Shown here piece after piece: positions 39,701 through 51,179 of a DNA stretch of 64,000 nucleotides. How positions within the stretch are numbered: position 1 is the first letter of the stretch; each line of letters starts with the position of its first letter. The notes under the pieces were generated by a model, which saw nothing but the letters and a program-made list of their open reading frames with translations, had not been told where the DNA came from and made no database searches. Position numbers and translations under genes: made by a program. The stretch lies in NCBI GenBank assembly GCA_003864495.1, contig ML133460.1:625561-689560 (forward strand), given 5' to 3'. The stretch comes from Nemopilema nomurai. Taxonomy: Eukaryota; Cnidaria; Scyphozoa; Rhizostomeae; Rhizostomatidae.

Positions 39701-42700
39701 CATTTGCAAGGTACCAAGACCAGCCAACGCACTGCAAAAAGCCAGATAAACAAAAAGTAAACTAAATGTACTGCACATTTTGAAGGACAAATTCTCTAAT
39801 CTATAGCTACAATAAGGTAGATACAAGTATATAGACCAACAAACTCACTTTCCCACTCTGGTATTGTCAAAATTTGAAAGCTTACAACGGAAATCCAGCA
39901 GAAATGCAGGACTCAGAAAAAAGGATGCTTTGAATCATTTTAAGTTCCATTTTGTGGAAAAGGCTGTCTGATGAGCACAGCAGACTGAGTTGCACAATAT
40001 AAGACCATATGCAAAAGTTTAAGATGGTTTACAAAGTAACAAGATAGAGAAAACAATGAAATCGATTGTAACATGAAAATAATATTCTTACATGCAAATT
40101 CTTAAAGAATTAGTTTCTTTGGAAGTTACCTGGAACCCCATGTTAGTTGGGTAGAAATTGTTAATATACAGCAAGTTGGTCCACCAGTACTTTTTGCAAT
40201 TCTTTATATCTATTCCTTTAGACTTCTCAAACCAAAGAGGTCCATCCCCACAAAATGGAAAGATGAAAATGAAGAAGAGAATCATATACATGTAGCTTGG
40301 GGTGAGCCTGCAATGAAGAATGGAGTTTACTCTTATAGTTACTCTTTATCAAACTACAAAATGGGTAAAATGCTGCTGCTGAAATGCCAAGGAATACCAG
40401 TAAATGCATAACATCAGTCAAAAGTGAGCAAATAAGACACAAATGTCATAACATTGTTGACAAATTTTGATAACAGCAGACAATGTAAGGGACCTAATCA
40501 AAATAATATGTCAAAATTTTTTAAGCAAATTAATATTTCAAATAAATGAATAAGAAAATTGCATTATAAAGAACATGGCTGCAGTGGTGTCAAATTGAGA
40601 AAATTGAGAATGACCCATACCTCAAGAATCTATGCAGATAGTACTGGGGCATGAACTTTGTGCCAAAGTAACGGAAGAAATATGTACCCTCATACTTGTC
40701 AAATCTCTTCAAGCACAGGTAAGACACCAATAGGCCACTAAATATGGGCAAAAAAACATTAATCATTAATCAACTTTGATAAATAATCTAAAATTAATTT
40801 TAGATGGTTGTATATTTTGTAAAATATGCTGCTTTGTTTGAAGAATGCTGTTGATTACTGCTATCAATTAAGACCCGCATACCAAGAAGCTCATTTTAAG
40901 AAACGCTGGTGGCTTTATTTGATATGGTTTTTGTTTAATTTAAGCCAGGCCAAGACATTAATTTGTTTTGAAGTGTCAAAGAACCACAAACAGAGTAGCA
41001 GTAAAGGCCACCTTAAAAAGCCTACAATGCTCTCCTCAATGGCAAAAGACAGCACCTTTAGAAAGCTTTGAGGCATTGAAGGCAGGATTGAGTGCTGTTG
41101 GACAAGAAATCACAACATACCCTGGAGATGCAGATATTGTGCAATTAAAAGGCATTTCTATTTAGTGAAAAAGTTTAAAGCCACGGAAGTACAGGTTGGA
41201 GTTAGAATTTTAAAGAGACTTTGAAGAAATGTCAAAAATAAAAATGTTATTCCTTTACAAAATAATCTTCAGTAGCTTGCAAAAATAACAGAAATCTGAA
41301 AACCAAGGTGAAGATCTTGTGGGAACATACAGCATGACCATCTATGGAACTACAAACTCCTAGAAAGGTAACACAAAGATGTGTACAAATGTGTACAAAG
41401 GTCTTCGACACACTGTCTGTATATACCTTAGCAAAAAGAATGTATCCACTGAAAAGTATGCATTGGCCACAGCTTCAAACGTCAACCGATGGACCACCTT
41501 CATTGCATCAAGAATATTATCTAAAATGAAGTAAAGCAATAATTTCCAAACTATGCTTGACAATATGAAAAAACCATCAACTTAATAACTGAACAATGGC
41601 AAATGATAGAAATAGATTTATTTTGGGCATTGTGTGGAACCTTACCTCAACTTTTTGGTAAAAAGAGCAACATATCAAAGTTTTCAATTTTAAATGTCAT
41701 GCATTTTCAAAGTTTTGCAGAAAAAGAGTTATGTTACATTTTGATTTGGGTTAGACATATTATTACCTGATGCTGAATTCAAGGCAAAGTAGAATGTGTG
41801 GCCTAAAATAACCCAAGACATGCTGATTGTACGAATTCCATTTATACATGTGATTGAAGATGAAGCAACATCTGTGTTGAAAATCTGTTTGAAATTTTTT
41901 CTGAATGAAAAACACAAGAGGAAATCTGCGAACAAACTCCCTAAAATAAAATGAAATAAATTTTTAATCTGGGAATGCCAATAATTCTGGGAAAGTAATA
42001 TCAGTGCAAAGAAACAAAAAATAATGGAAAATCAAGGCACAAATTGGTCAAATCAATACAGGACAGATCTATAAAGCAGGCATTCAAAGCAGACTAAAAA
42101 CTGAAATCATCTACCTCTAATTGGATTACCCTTGAGAAAAGATTTGATAATAAAAATTGGGTAGTTTAAGTAAAAACTATATATTAAACTATTGAGCTAT
42201 TAAAAATCCAAGCTTTGGAGAAGGTCACTAATGAGATTTATCTTTTTGCAAATCAAGAGAAAAGGACAGAACAGGATACAATTGTGAAGAAGTTCCTCAC
42301 TTCAAATATACCATACCATTTTGGTGATCAAGCCAACCTATGGAAGCCTGAAATATAAATCATATTAAAACACTGAAGAGTATCAGCAAAATACAACATC
42401 ACTATAGAATATTTCTGTAGAAGTTTATTTAACTTACGTTGGGACTTTCTAACATCATTCGTAGCAAGGAAAGGCTGATTTTCAGCTGTATCTGACAGAA
42501 TATTATCATCATCATCAACAGCATTCACCACCGGCATAAAGCCATTTGATTTGGACAAGATGACATGTTTGGCTTTGAACCAATCCTCTGAATAGTCAAG
42601 AAATGTACCAGTAAGGACCAGTAGGCCAATGAGCCCAGTTATGCAGCTGTTAAAGTTGGAAAAATGGAGTTTAAGTCACTTCAATGAAAGTTATGCATTT

Positions 42701-45700
42701 CATCTATTTAAGGTGAGCTTTAATTGTAGCAGAATGTATATCTACAGCAGGCGCGGCTCTAGCTAAATGTTTGACTGGTTTCCTGGTGCTGTCCCTGTTC
42801 CCTCTTATATTTTGTCTCCATGTACATGCATTTAAAAAATGTACTTTCGCAATAACTCTTCTGCTTCCTGGTTGAGCCGTATATTACCCATTTAGCACAC
42901 CTCTGACCCTCCTCTTTCAACTTCAATTCTAATTTTTGTCAATTATTTCGAAAAATGATGTCAAATCCCTCAACACGTGACTTCAGATTTTCATTCTCCT
43001 CTATATTTCATTCTGTTTCAGTTGCGAACTATCTCTACTCTGTGTCATTACAGAGTGTTCACGATTTGAACTTTGCATATCGATATTGAATATGCTTTTT
43101 AGCCTCCGGTTTTTTTGTGTAAGGGAAACATATGGCCACCGGTTTTCACAGGCTTTAAGGAAACAATAGCCACCGGAAACAATTGGAGCATAGAAAGCAT
43201 ACTGCAAACTGTCACTTGAAGTGGCGACTGATTTCCGCCATTTCGAATTCCTCGAATACTTTGGAATAAAAGACAAATTGAACATCTGTGGCAATATCTG
43301 CAAAGAGAGAGTGCTGTCCACAGGAAATTGAGTGATTCTTTCTACCACTATTTCTGTATCATTTTACACCCTGCTTTCAATCAGTCAGTCAAGGGAAAAG
43401 GAAGATATAGTTGGAATTAAAATTCTAGATTCCAATTGAAAAATTTGCAGAGAAACATAGCTCTGAGAATTTGACTGGTTTTTTGAAACCTTTGCAACTG
43501 GTTTAGATCCGCGCCTGATCTACAGTCCACCATACACAAAATGTTTAAAATTGATTTGTTGAGACATACTCTAGTTTTCAATACACTGGTCAACTTGTAG
43601 CAAAAAATGCTTCCTAAGGAGTACATTTAAATAGAAATACTCACAAAGCAATGATGTTGCCAGTGGAGAAACTGACAGGATCATTGCAAAATGCTGGTGT
43701 TCCTAATGACTCTTTGAAACCATTGTTTTCATTGACTTCTAATACTGACTTCTTCACAACTAAAATGGATGATGCCATAATAAAATGATTATGCAGGTAA
43801 CCAGATTAGACAATTTTGACTTCATTGAGGTATGCTTGCTTTTGCTAGGCTGGGGTAATTATGCCATGTCACTTTTCTAGTGAGCACCATATTTTCGATA
43901 ATTAGGAGACAAAACAAGATCATGACTGCTTTAACCACATGATGTTGCCAGTGACTGATCAACAAATCATGTATCAAAATAGGAAGACACAATAGGCACC
44001 ATTAAAATAATTTGCCAATGTTGCGCAGCTAATGAAAAACAAAATTTCCAATATTTCGTTAAAGAAAACAATTTTATGAAGGTCGAAAGCAACGAACAAG
44101 TCAAATATACATCTCATGCGTGCTATAAATCGCTCGCATTATTGGGGCCATGCATGTGCTGATGCGTGCGGGTGCAATCGCACGCATCAAACGACCAAGC
44201 CTGCCAAAGCTATTGTTAAAAGTGTTACTCAGTGGGAGAGTTAGAAGAAAGCACAGGAGAAGGTGCTGTTAAAGTAGGTGGCAGTGCAAGGTTACAAATA
44301 ACATGTGAAACACAAAAGAACACCTGTATGAGAAGAATAATAGATATGCAAAGAACGTAAAAAAACATGTGTTAATGGAAGGAGAAAAAACCAAAATAAG
44401 CATAAAATCATAAAGCGCAAAAAAGGAAATGGCCTACAATCTATGTATCAACATACCCCATATTTAAGCCCTTAGGAGTAAAACTGTCTAACTTATATTG
44501 CATCAGATATATAAGAAATATCAAAATGAATCAGATTGGTGAATCAGACATGTCATTTCATTTCATGTGGTTAAATTGGAAGTAAAATAATGAAGTCTGT
44601 GTTTAAAATTCAGAAAATTTGATACAATAACAAGTGGTAATAAATTACCTCTATTAGTAATATTTGCGATTCCTTGCATCAATCTAAAAACATCGCTTTC
44701 ACCACAATCCTTAGGTACACACAATCCAAGTTGCAATGGCTAAGATAAATGACAGAGCCATGATACAATGTGATTTGAAAGAAGACTCCAAGACAAAGTT
44801 ATTATATTATGTTTCTAGATAGAGGTGTACCCCAAAATGATCAATGGAGTAGACTGTAAGATTTTGCTTTTTTGTTTACCAATTTAGACTGTTTAATGGG
44901 AAATGTGGCAGTCAAGTTGATAGGTTTATGAAACGTAAATGAGAAAAGGACTGGTCTTAAAATGCCATAAATCTTCAAAGCATATGGGTAATATGTGAAA
45001 AAATAGGCAGAATAGAAGGGGAGGGCAACAAACTTAATACCCTTTCAGTAGTCAATATATTCCTGAGAGAAAATATCAATTATATCTCTGTTATCAAGAT
45101 GAATTTTGGTTGGCAATTTAGGAAATTGTTTTATTTTGACAGATAAGAAATCTTGGTTATTTAATGTATATATATACTTTAAGTGTATTGGTGAAAAGAG
45201 ATGAGAATTCAGAATAGCTTCTTTGTGCTTGGCACATAGCTTGCACCACATGAAATTCATAAGTTTTTCCATTTTCGTCTACTGTTTTGTAACCAATTAT
45301 CTCCGGCTTGCCATACATTTGAAAAGTAGAACTCAATTTGGCAAGAAAAAGCAGAACTAGTTTTTGCATACTTAAAGTACTTTTATGTCCGACACTCCTC
45401 AGATTATGCAAGTAAGTAACCAAAAGCTGGCAGAATAAGTAGCCAGTTTAGAAAAATCATATTGTGGTCAAAGTACTAATCAAGTAACAAGGGAAAAGGG
45501 TAAACAAACATAAGACCATGGGAAATTGATGTTAACAGAAAACTGCAAAAACACCTGTTTGCGCGTGTGATGAAAAGCAGGTGCAATTTAACTTGCGCGT
45601 GTGCAGATGTGTGCGGGTGTGATCACACACGCTAAACGAAAAGGACTGAGGGGGGTTTAAAGATGTCTGACAAAGGAACTGGCTTCACATGTCATGTCAA

Positions 45701-47416
45701 AATTGAACATTTAATGAATATGTTACCTAAAATGACATCAAGACCCTATCCAGACTGCTGATTATCAGAGAGAATATAAATAAATCATCATGCTTTAAAC
45801 AACAAATCAAAAGATTCCTGTCAACAAAACCATCCGTATGCTCAGGGATAGCAAACTTCACATTTGGTTAAAAAGATACTAAAAAGCCTTATCACTTTAA
45901 ACTTTCTAATTTTGCCTCCAACAAAAGTATACCAATTTAAGAGCTCAAACACATGCTGATAATGTACTCACAATTTGAAGAAAATTCAGTTGACTAAAGC
46001 AAAGATGTGCATATCCTGTGTTTTTGCATTCACGATAGGATCCAAGCCACTCCAAGTTTCCTCTGAATATTCCACTCCCTGGTTTACCATCAGCATCAAG
46101 CACTAAAGAAAACAAACTGGTTTGAGCATTTTTTTACCATATTCACACACTAAAAAGCGATATATATTGTTCTAAATTATTTACTTTATACTTGTGAAGT
46201 GAAGAATCCATTCAAAATTATCAAATTGTAGGAGAGCAATTATGTTAATGTTTTTTCTAAAATTCTGCTTACTGAGTAAACAACTGAGTTTTCTGGCCAA
46301 ACAAGTGTGGGTTAAGCCTCAATGTCAGGAATTATGGAAGGGAAAAGAAATTTGGAATTGACAACAGAAAAACTGATCATTTGTTATTGATATCCTGAAT
46401 CTGTTTTGTAGAAAACTGAAACATTTTCCCCTGTGACATTTCTCCCATATCAGTTTGTGTATTTTGCGCATGACAGTAAGTTTTATTTCCAACATTAAGT
46501 CTTTTGTAATGAAGTTTTCCCTGCCCATCCTTCTGACTTATAGTACCTGGTTTCTTTTATTTACATTAACATCTTAAAATGTAATTGATTGACTGAAATA
46601 TGCTGCTTGATTTAGTAGAATATTTTGCTGCTTCAAATTGTTCTTTTCATTAATATGGCTTGAAAAATTAAATCTTTTTTAGCCAATTGATACAACACAA
46701 AGTGGAGGAGCCTTCCAGATGTTGCTTTCAGTATTTCTGTACACCAAGAGCAGAATATAGGGAAAACATCCACTTTTGCGTGAATTTCACGCATTAGATC
46801 CAAAATATGAAATCTGGACTCACTAAGAGGTCTGTTTAACATTAATTTTGAAATAATCAAGCTCTCATAGGACTCTGCTTCCTAAACTTGGCAACTACCG
46901 ATAATATGCATTTACGAATTTATTATAAACACACTAACTTTCAGTTCAAAGAAGGAAGCTTAGCTTATAGAAGTGTGTCAAAAATGAAGCGTTGAAGAGC
47001 AAAACTCTTTACTCACTACTCTTTATTTCTGACGTGTCATTTTGCATAACTCTCACTGCCAAGCCAGCTATTGCACTAGTGCACTTCTTCGATAGTCCCT
47101 TGTCTGTTTGGTTCAAACCATTGAACAATCCACTTATCTTGGCTTTTGATGTCAACAGTTTTCTCATACTATCCAACATTGCTTCATATAGAGCTGGACT
47201 GATCTCTGTTTGCATCGATTTTAATTTGTCAACTATTGCATTCTTATCCTTTGAACTTGATAACAATGCCAGCAAATCCTTTGATGGTTCGTATTTTTGG
47301 TTTATTTCCCAATGCAATGAGTGTCCATCTTGCAAGTGTTCTTCGGCAACATCACTTGCAATTACGTAGACGCTCGAGAGCAAAAACAGAGCCAGGGAAT
47401 GAAAAATGATGCCCAT
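33751..47416 (-). CDS. Nose-resistant-to-fluoxetine (NRF-6)-like acyltransferase-3 membrane protein
   Basis: Fifteen coding exons: 47416-47017, 46102-45972, 44739-44649, 43759-43645, 42646-42438, 41940-41767, 41520-41427, 40737-40621, 40307-40130, 39731-39652, 39197-39078, 35363-35225, 35087-34895, 34385-34243, 33861-33751. They join in frame to 764 aa. Signal peptide at 1-20 (MGIIFHSLALFLLSSVYVIA); extracellular NRF domain with LDADGKPGSGIFRGNLEWLG and LGLCVPKDCG; then a multi-pass acyltransferase-3 domain. Family signatures: SMSWVILGHTF (the conserved His of the first acyltransferase helix), RLTPSYMY, CGDGPLW, WYLANDMQFYLISP, YCRIPPYIVGLALG, LSRLTYSAYLVHP and the closing FPASNLEKLGF. In C. 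elegans, NRF-6 family proteins affect lipid and drug transport in gut and hypodermis; the substrate here is unknown. Exon 10 uses a GTGGGT donor, required to keep the HKLKVPGTLIIS helix in frame. Intron 11 is mostly minisatellite. Confidence 0.93.
35452..39071. repeat. 21-bp minisatellite filling intron 11 of the NRF-6-like gene
   Basis: About 170 tandem units of 21 bp. On the + strand a unit is GAGCGTATTAC followed by RAACAATGMA. Three sites vary repeatedly: T/C in CG(T/C)ATT, A/G in AC(A/G)AAC, and A/C in TG(A/C)A. The array is interrupted once at about 38413-38430, has one 18-bp unit near 38115 and small insertions near 38295 and 38385. The last three units on the right (about 39010-39071) are degenerate and reach 5 bp from the splice donor of exon 11. 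Four of six frames are open for over 940 codons because 21 is a multiple of three. These frames are repeat artefacts, not evidence of a protein. Confidence 0.97.
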
Positions 47417-49190
47417 GTTTTACTGGTTCGCCAACAAAAACGATCTAGGCAGGCAATCACCCCAAGACTGCCAAATGATTGCAAAGTGGCATGAAAGTTG
47501 ATGGCACACGTACGATCGTCATGTGATTGTGTCGTCCAGACGGAAGTCCAGCAGCAACCACAACAATCAATTGCTCACCTGTCAAACCACAAAGGAAGGC
47601 TTCAACAGGGAAAGGGATCGCAGCTCTTGTTGCTAAGAATTACATAATAAATATAAGGTGAGTTTTCATTTTCCCGTGCAGAAGCAAATATTGTGTAATT
47701 GATTATCGTTCTGCGCTTGTTTTTTCGAACTTTGATCCTTGAATGTCTGTGAATCACGAAGCAACTTGGAGGTGAGGCTCACCTGGGCATTTCTGCATCT
47801 GTTTCCTAAACTTCCAGCTGCGGAAAATGAAACTTTTGGGGACAGGGTGCAAAAGCCTTCTGTCTCTAATGCATTCCCGATTTGTATTTCGTATGGTGGA
47901 ACCGTAACAGATTTGCTCAATTTTATCGTACCAATTACTTCTCAGCTCAAACCGCGCCGCCTTAAAGCGCTCTCACCAAGCATCGAAGTTCTTGGTGTCC
48001 TGTTTTATTTAATATCCCCTTTGTCATCGTTCTGACCTTGTCAGCCTTATCGAATTATTTTTTGTTTCAACAGTAAATAATTGCTGATAATTCTAGCCTG
48101 TGTTGCTTGACATACGACTCAAAATTATTTCCGGCTATCTAAAGTGTCCAGCTACACAAACAAAACCTTGACATAGCAAGATATTGTTTGAGGGTCAAGA
48201 CTTTCAAAGTAAGATTGTAGGCTAAGGATATCCATACCAAAATTTCCACTATCTTGGCAAGCAACAGAGATTCTTGTGCATAAATATTATAAACATACTC
48301 GTTTTTTAATAAACATAACATGAAACTGACCTCTCTGGCGTTGTTAGGCTGAGAAACCAGAGCACTCATCATTCACAATGCTAGAAATATTTCTGAAAAA
48401 ATAGAATTTTCATTTGATTGCGATCGAGACCATATTTTTCTCAGAGAATTGTGGTCTGATGTTGCCTGAATACAATGGATATGTGGTTCTATTTTCACAA
48501 AGGTAGCTCTAATATAATCAGCAAAAGATGAGGAAACTAACCAAGTATGAACTGACCTTTCTTTTTTGTATTTGGTAATGAAAATGTTACCATCACAAAA
48601 TTATAGTTGCACCACTGACAGAGTATACATTAAAGGGAGTCCTATATATATATATATATATAAGTGCTTAGTCTCAGAGTTTATGTATATAAAATATAAA
48701 TATATATAATATATGATAATTAGCTATGAGCACAAAGTTAATCAAGTGATTATTTGCTTGTTAAGTGATGGCTTTAAGCTGCAACCTTTAGACCCTAATT
48801 TCACTGTCAGACAGTTCTACTTGTCAAAGAGTACTTTATAACTACAAAATAGTAATTTTTGCTTTAAAAGCACTTAAAAAGTATTCAATTTTCCTTTCAT
48901 TAAAAACCTTTTAAAGGTGCCATTTTTCTAAACTGCTTGTCAATTTTCTTCACTTGTGTACAATGTTTTTAGCCTCTGTTCAGAAATCTGTCATTTAATG
49001 CCAAATTTTATCTGCAGAAAGATAAGACTGAAAAAAATTAGCATATAGTTTTTTTGTATGTTAAATGTATAATAGATCACAACCCATATTGGAGTCTCAG
49101 TCAGTTTGCATGTTTACAAATTGCAGCAGCTGGCTAGAATGGCAAACTTCAGTCAACACCATAGAATGTTACCTGGTATGAAACCAAGAC
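47417..49190. other. Intergenic between the divergent NRF-6-like and CAP-domain genes
   Basis: It should hold the promoters of both neighbours. No gene is recognised. A (TA)n run lies at about 48643-48662. A possible - strand exon at 47936-47789 (KSVTVPPYEIQIGNALE ... CRNAQ followed by GTGAGC) has an open frame and a fair donor but no family resemblance. Confidence 0.4.
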
Positions 49191-49198
49191 CTGAAAAG

Positions 49199-50021
49199 AT
49201 TTTCGTGACAAGAAAGATGCCAAGGAAAACATTGTGTCAGAAAGCAGTGCCACATTTATCTTCATAAAAGGCTGTGAAAATTATGAATTGAAGGTGGAGG
49301 GAAAGGCTGCCAAAGTAATGTGTGAGAACTGTGCAAATGTGACAATTTCAATGGAAAAGTCACTAGTAAGCGGCACTATGGAACTACTCAGAAGTCGTGA
49401 TGTTTTCATCAAGCTTTTGGATTCTTGTGAGGTGAGAGTATAGCTTGAAGTATGAAAAACTGGTTGCTTGGTACGAAAAACTTGGTGTTTCAGCACTTCG
49501 GTTTTTCTCATGATTTGTCCCCAGCTTTCAAATTGAAAAGCTAGAGAAAGTTACACAGTTGGACAAAGTTAGGTTATTTATTGGCATAAAATCATCATTT
49601 TATGATTATGGTGCACCAGTCTGGAAGTCTAATGGTCAGGAAGATTTCAGTCTGACTTGGCCTTTGTTTCAATTTTCCATGCCAACAATATTACTTTTTG
49701 TTAAGACTATTTTCTTATTTTTTCTAGATACCCATTTTCCAAATTGATGAGTCAAGTAATGTTTGGATTGAAGTTTCAAATAAGTCACAGCTTAAAAGTA
49801 TTTATTTTCAAAGATCCACTGGGATAAAAGTCCTCCTGACAGGTTCTTATGGACAAGAGTTTGTTGTGGATACAACACTGGATCGTGATCTGAGCAATAC
49901 AGATGATGTTCCACAATGGATTGCTCACTGGAACGAAAGCAGCACACAAATGGTGACTGAAGGTGTTAATAGAGTGGGGATTTATCCAATGGCAGAGCAG
50001 CGAGAAGCAAAGGACTCATGA
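49199..50021 (+). CDS. CAP C-terminal-domain (C-CAP/cofactor C-like) protein
   Basis: Two exons, about 49199-49431 and 49728-50021, join in phase 0. The product (about 175 aa as seen) resembles the C-terminal beta-helix domain of adenylyl cyclase-associated protein, which binds actin monomers: SATFIFIKGCENYELKVEG, then VMCENCANVTISM, a turn-by-turn strand pattern, IEVSNKSQLKSIYFQ, and DDVPQWIAHWN near the end, matching the PEQFKT-W-x region of CAP. The N-terminal cyclase-binding and proline-rich parts of a full CAP are not visible upstream. The first exon boundary is uncertain: TGA at 49192-49194 blocks the frame, and the nearest AG dinucleotides (49197-49198 or 49211-49212) have poor pyrimidine tracts. 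A short 5' exon near 49139 (MANFSQHH) is possible but its frame does not join. It could be a real small gene or a partial copy. Confidence 0.6.
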
Positions 50022-51140
50022 ATTTGAAACTTTGATTGAAGATTATTACAATTATTTATTTTTGATAGTTGTTCAGTGAGAGACAAATTCAAATGATTGA
50101 TTCAACCACTCATTAAAGTTGGTTCTTTGCTGTAATTATGGCTTTTGAATTTATGTTCAGCTTGATAAATGTGATTTATATTCCTTTATATTCATTTTCC
50201 CTGTTAGTCTTTTTTATTTTCCATTTACCTTGTAGTCTGTTGTTTTCAAAACACTTTTTTACTGACAAAATGTCTTGTATGAAAATTGTCCAATAGAGCA
50301 CATAGTTTTCATGCCAATAATGATTTGCTTTGTCTGACAACCGCTCAAAGTTTGGAATTTCCCTTAGATACAATATGTCTTATTAATACTTCAATTATGT
50401 CTATACCCACAGCCATGGAAAAATCTACCCATTAATAGAACAAAATTTGTAATGCTGTTGTGATCAATGGTTTGAAGTAAAAAAAAAACACTTTTGTTAA
50501 CACGTCTCGTCTATCATTCTCGAAGTTGGAGATTTTGAGCTCGCGACCCCTTGTTTCCTGTGCCCTTACGGTCTGTTGTTGAGAGGTCAAAAACTTTCTG
50601 TGCCATTTCTGGTCTCTATCCTTGGTATTTCTATCTGAGCAATGTGTATTTAAAACTACAATTCTTGCGTAGCATTAGGTGGGATATTTTTTATGTTTCC
50701 GACAGTTGTTTTTGGAAGCTTTTCTTAGTTGTTTGGACCCACCAGTATGACCCTCACATTTAACCTGATTGCTTTTTTGTTAGCTTTTATCGACAGCAGA
50801 GCAATTTTTCAAGAGTTTTGCAAATAAATAGGACATCTGATCTTCTGAATCCTTTGACACTGTTAATTAAGTATCATATTAGATTGTCGATTCTTAAGAG
50901 TATAGTCAAGAAATGCTAGTTGTAGGATTGCCAAAATATGTATAGGATCGTCAAGTAATATTAATTGTAGGATTATTGTAGGATGGGCAAGTTACATGCC
51001 AGGATTGTTAACAGTTGTAGCGTTGTCGGGTGAAATTAATTGTAAAATTGCCAGGATGTTGATAGTAAGGTCAAGTTACATTCATACTGCTGTTAATGTG
51101 GGAATTTTGTCAGTATTTATGTTTATTTGTCTCAATTTAG
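50022..51140. other. Intergenic, no gene seen
   Basis: No recognisable exon. AT-rich with repeated GTAGGAT/GTCAAGTTA-like words at about 50920-51070. A 5' non-coding exon of the sirtuin gene could lie here, since its first coding exon starts after a TTTAG acceptor. Confidence 0.35.
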
Positions 51141-51179
51141 GCCGTGCCATTTGGCCCTGTTGTCTCGAATGCCAGTCTG

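Noticed and set aside
42328..43626. Several - strand frames of 69-115 aa between 43001 and 43626
   Set aside because: They sit inside an intron of the NRF-6-like gene and do not fit its phases. The only real coding here is exon 5 (42646-42438) of that gene.
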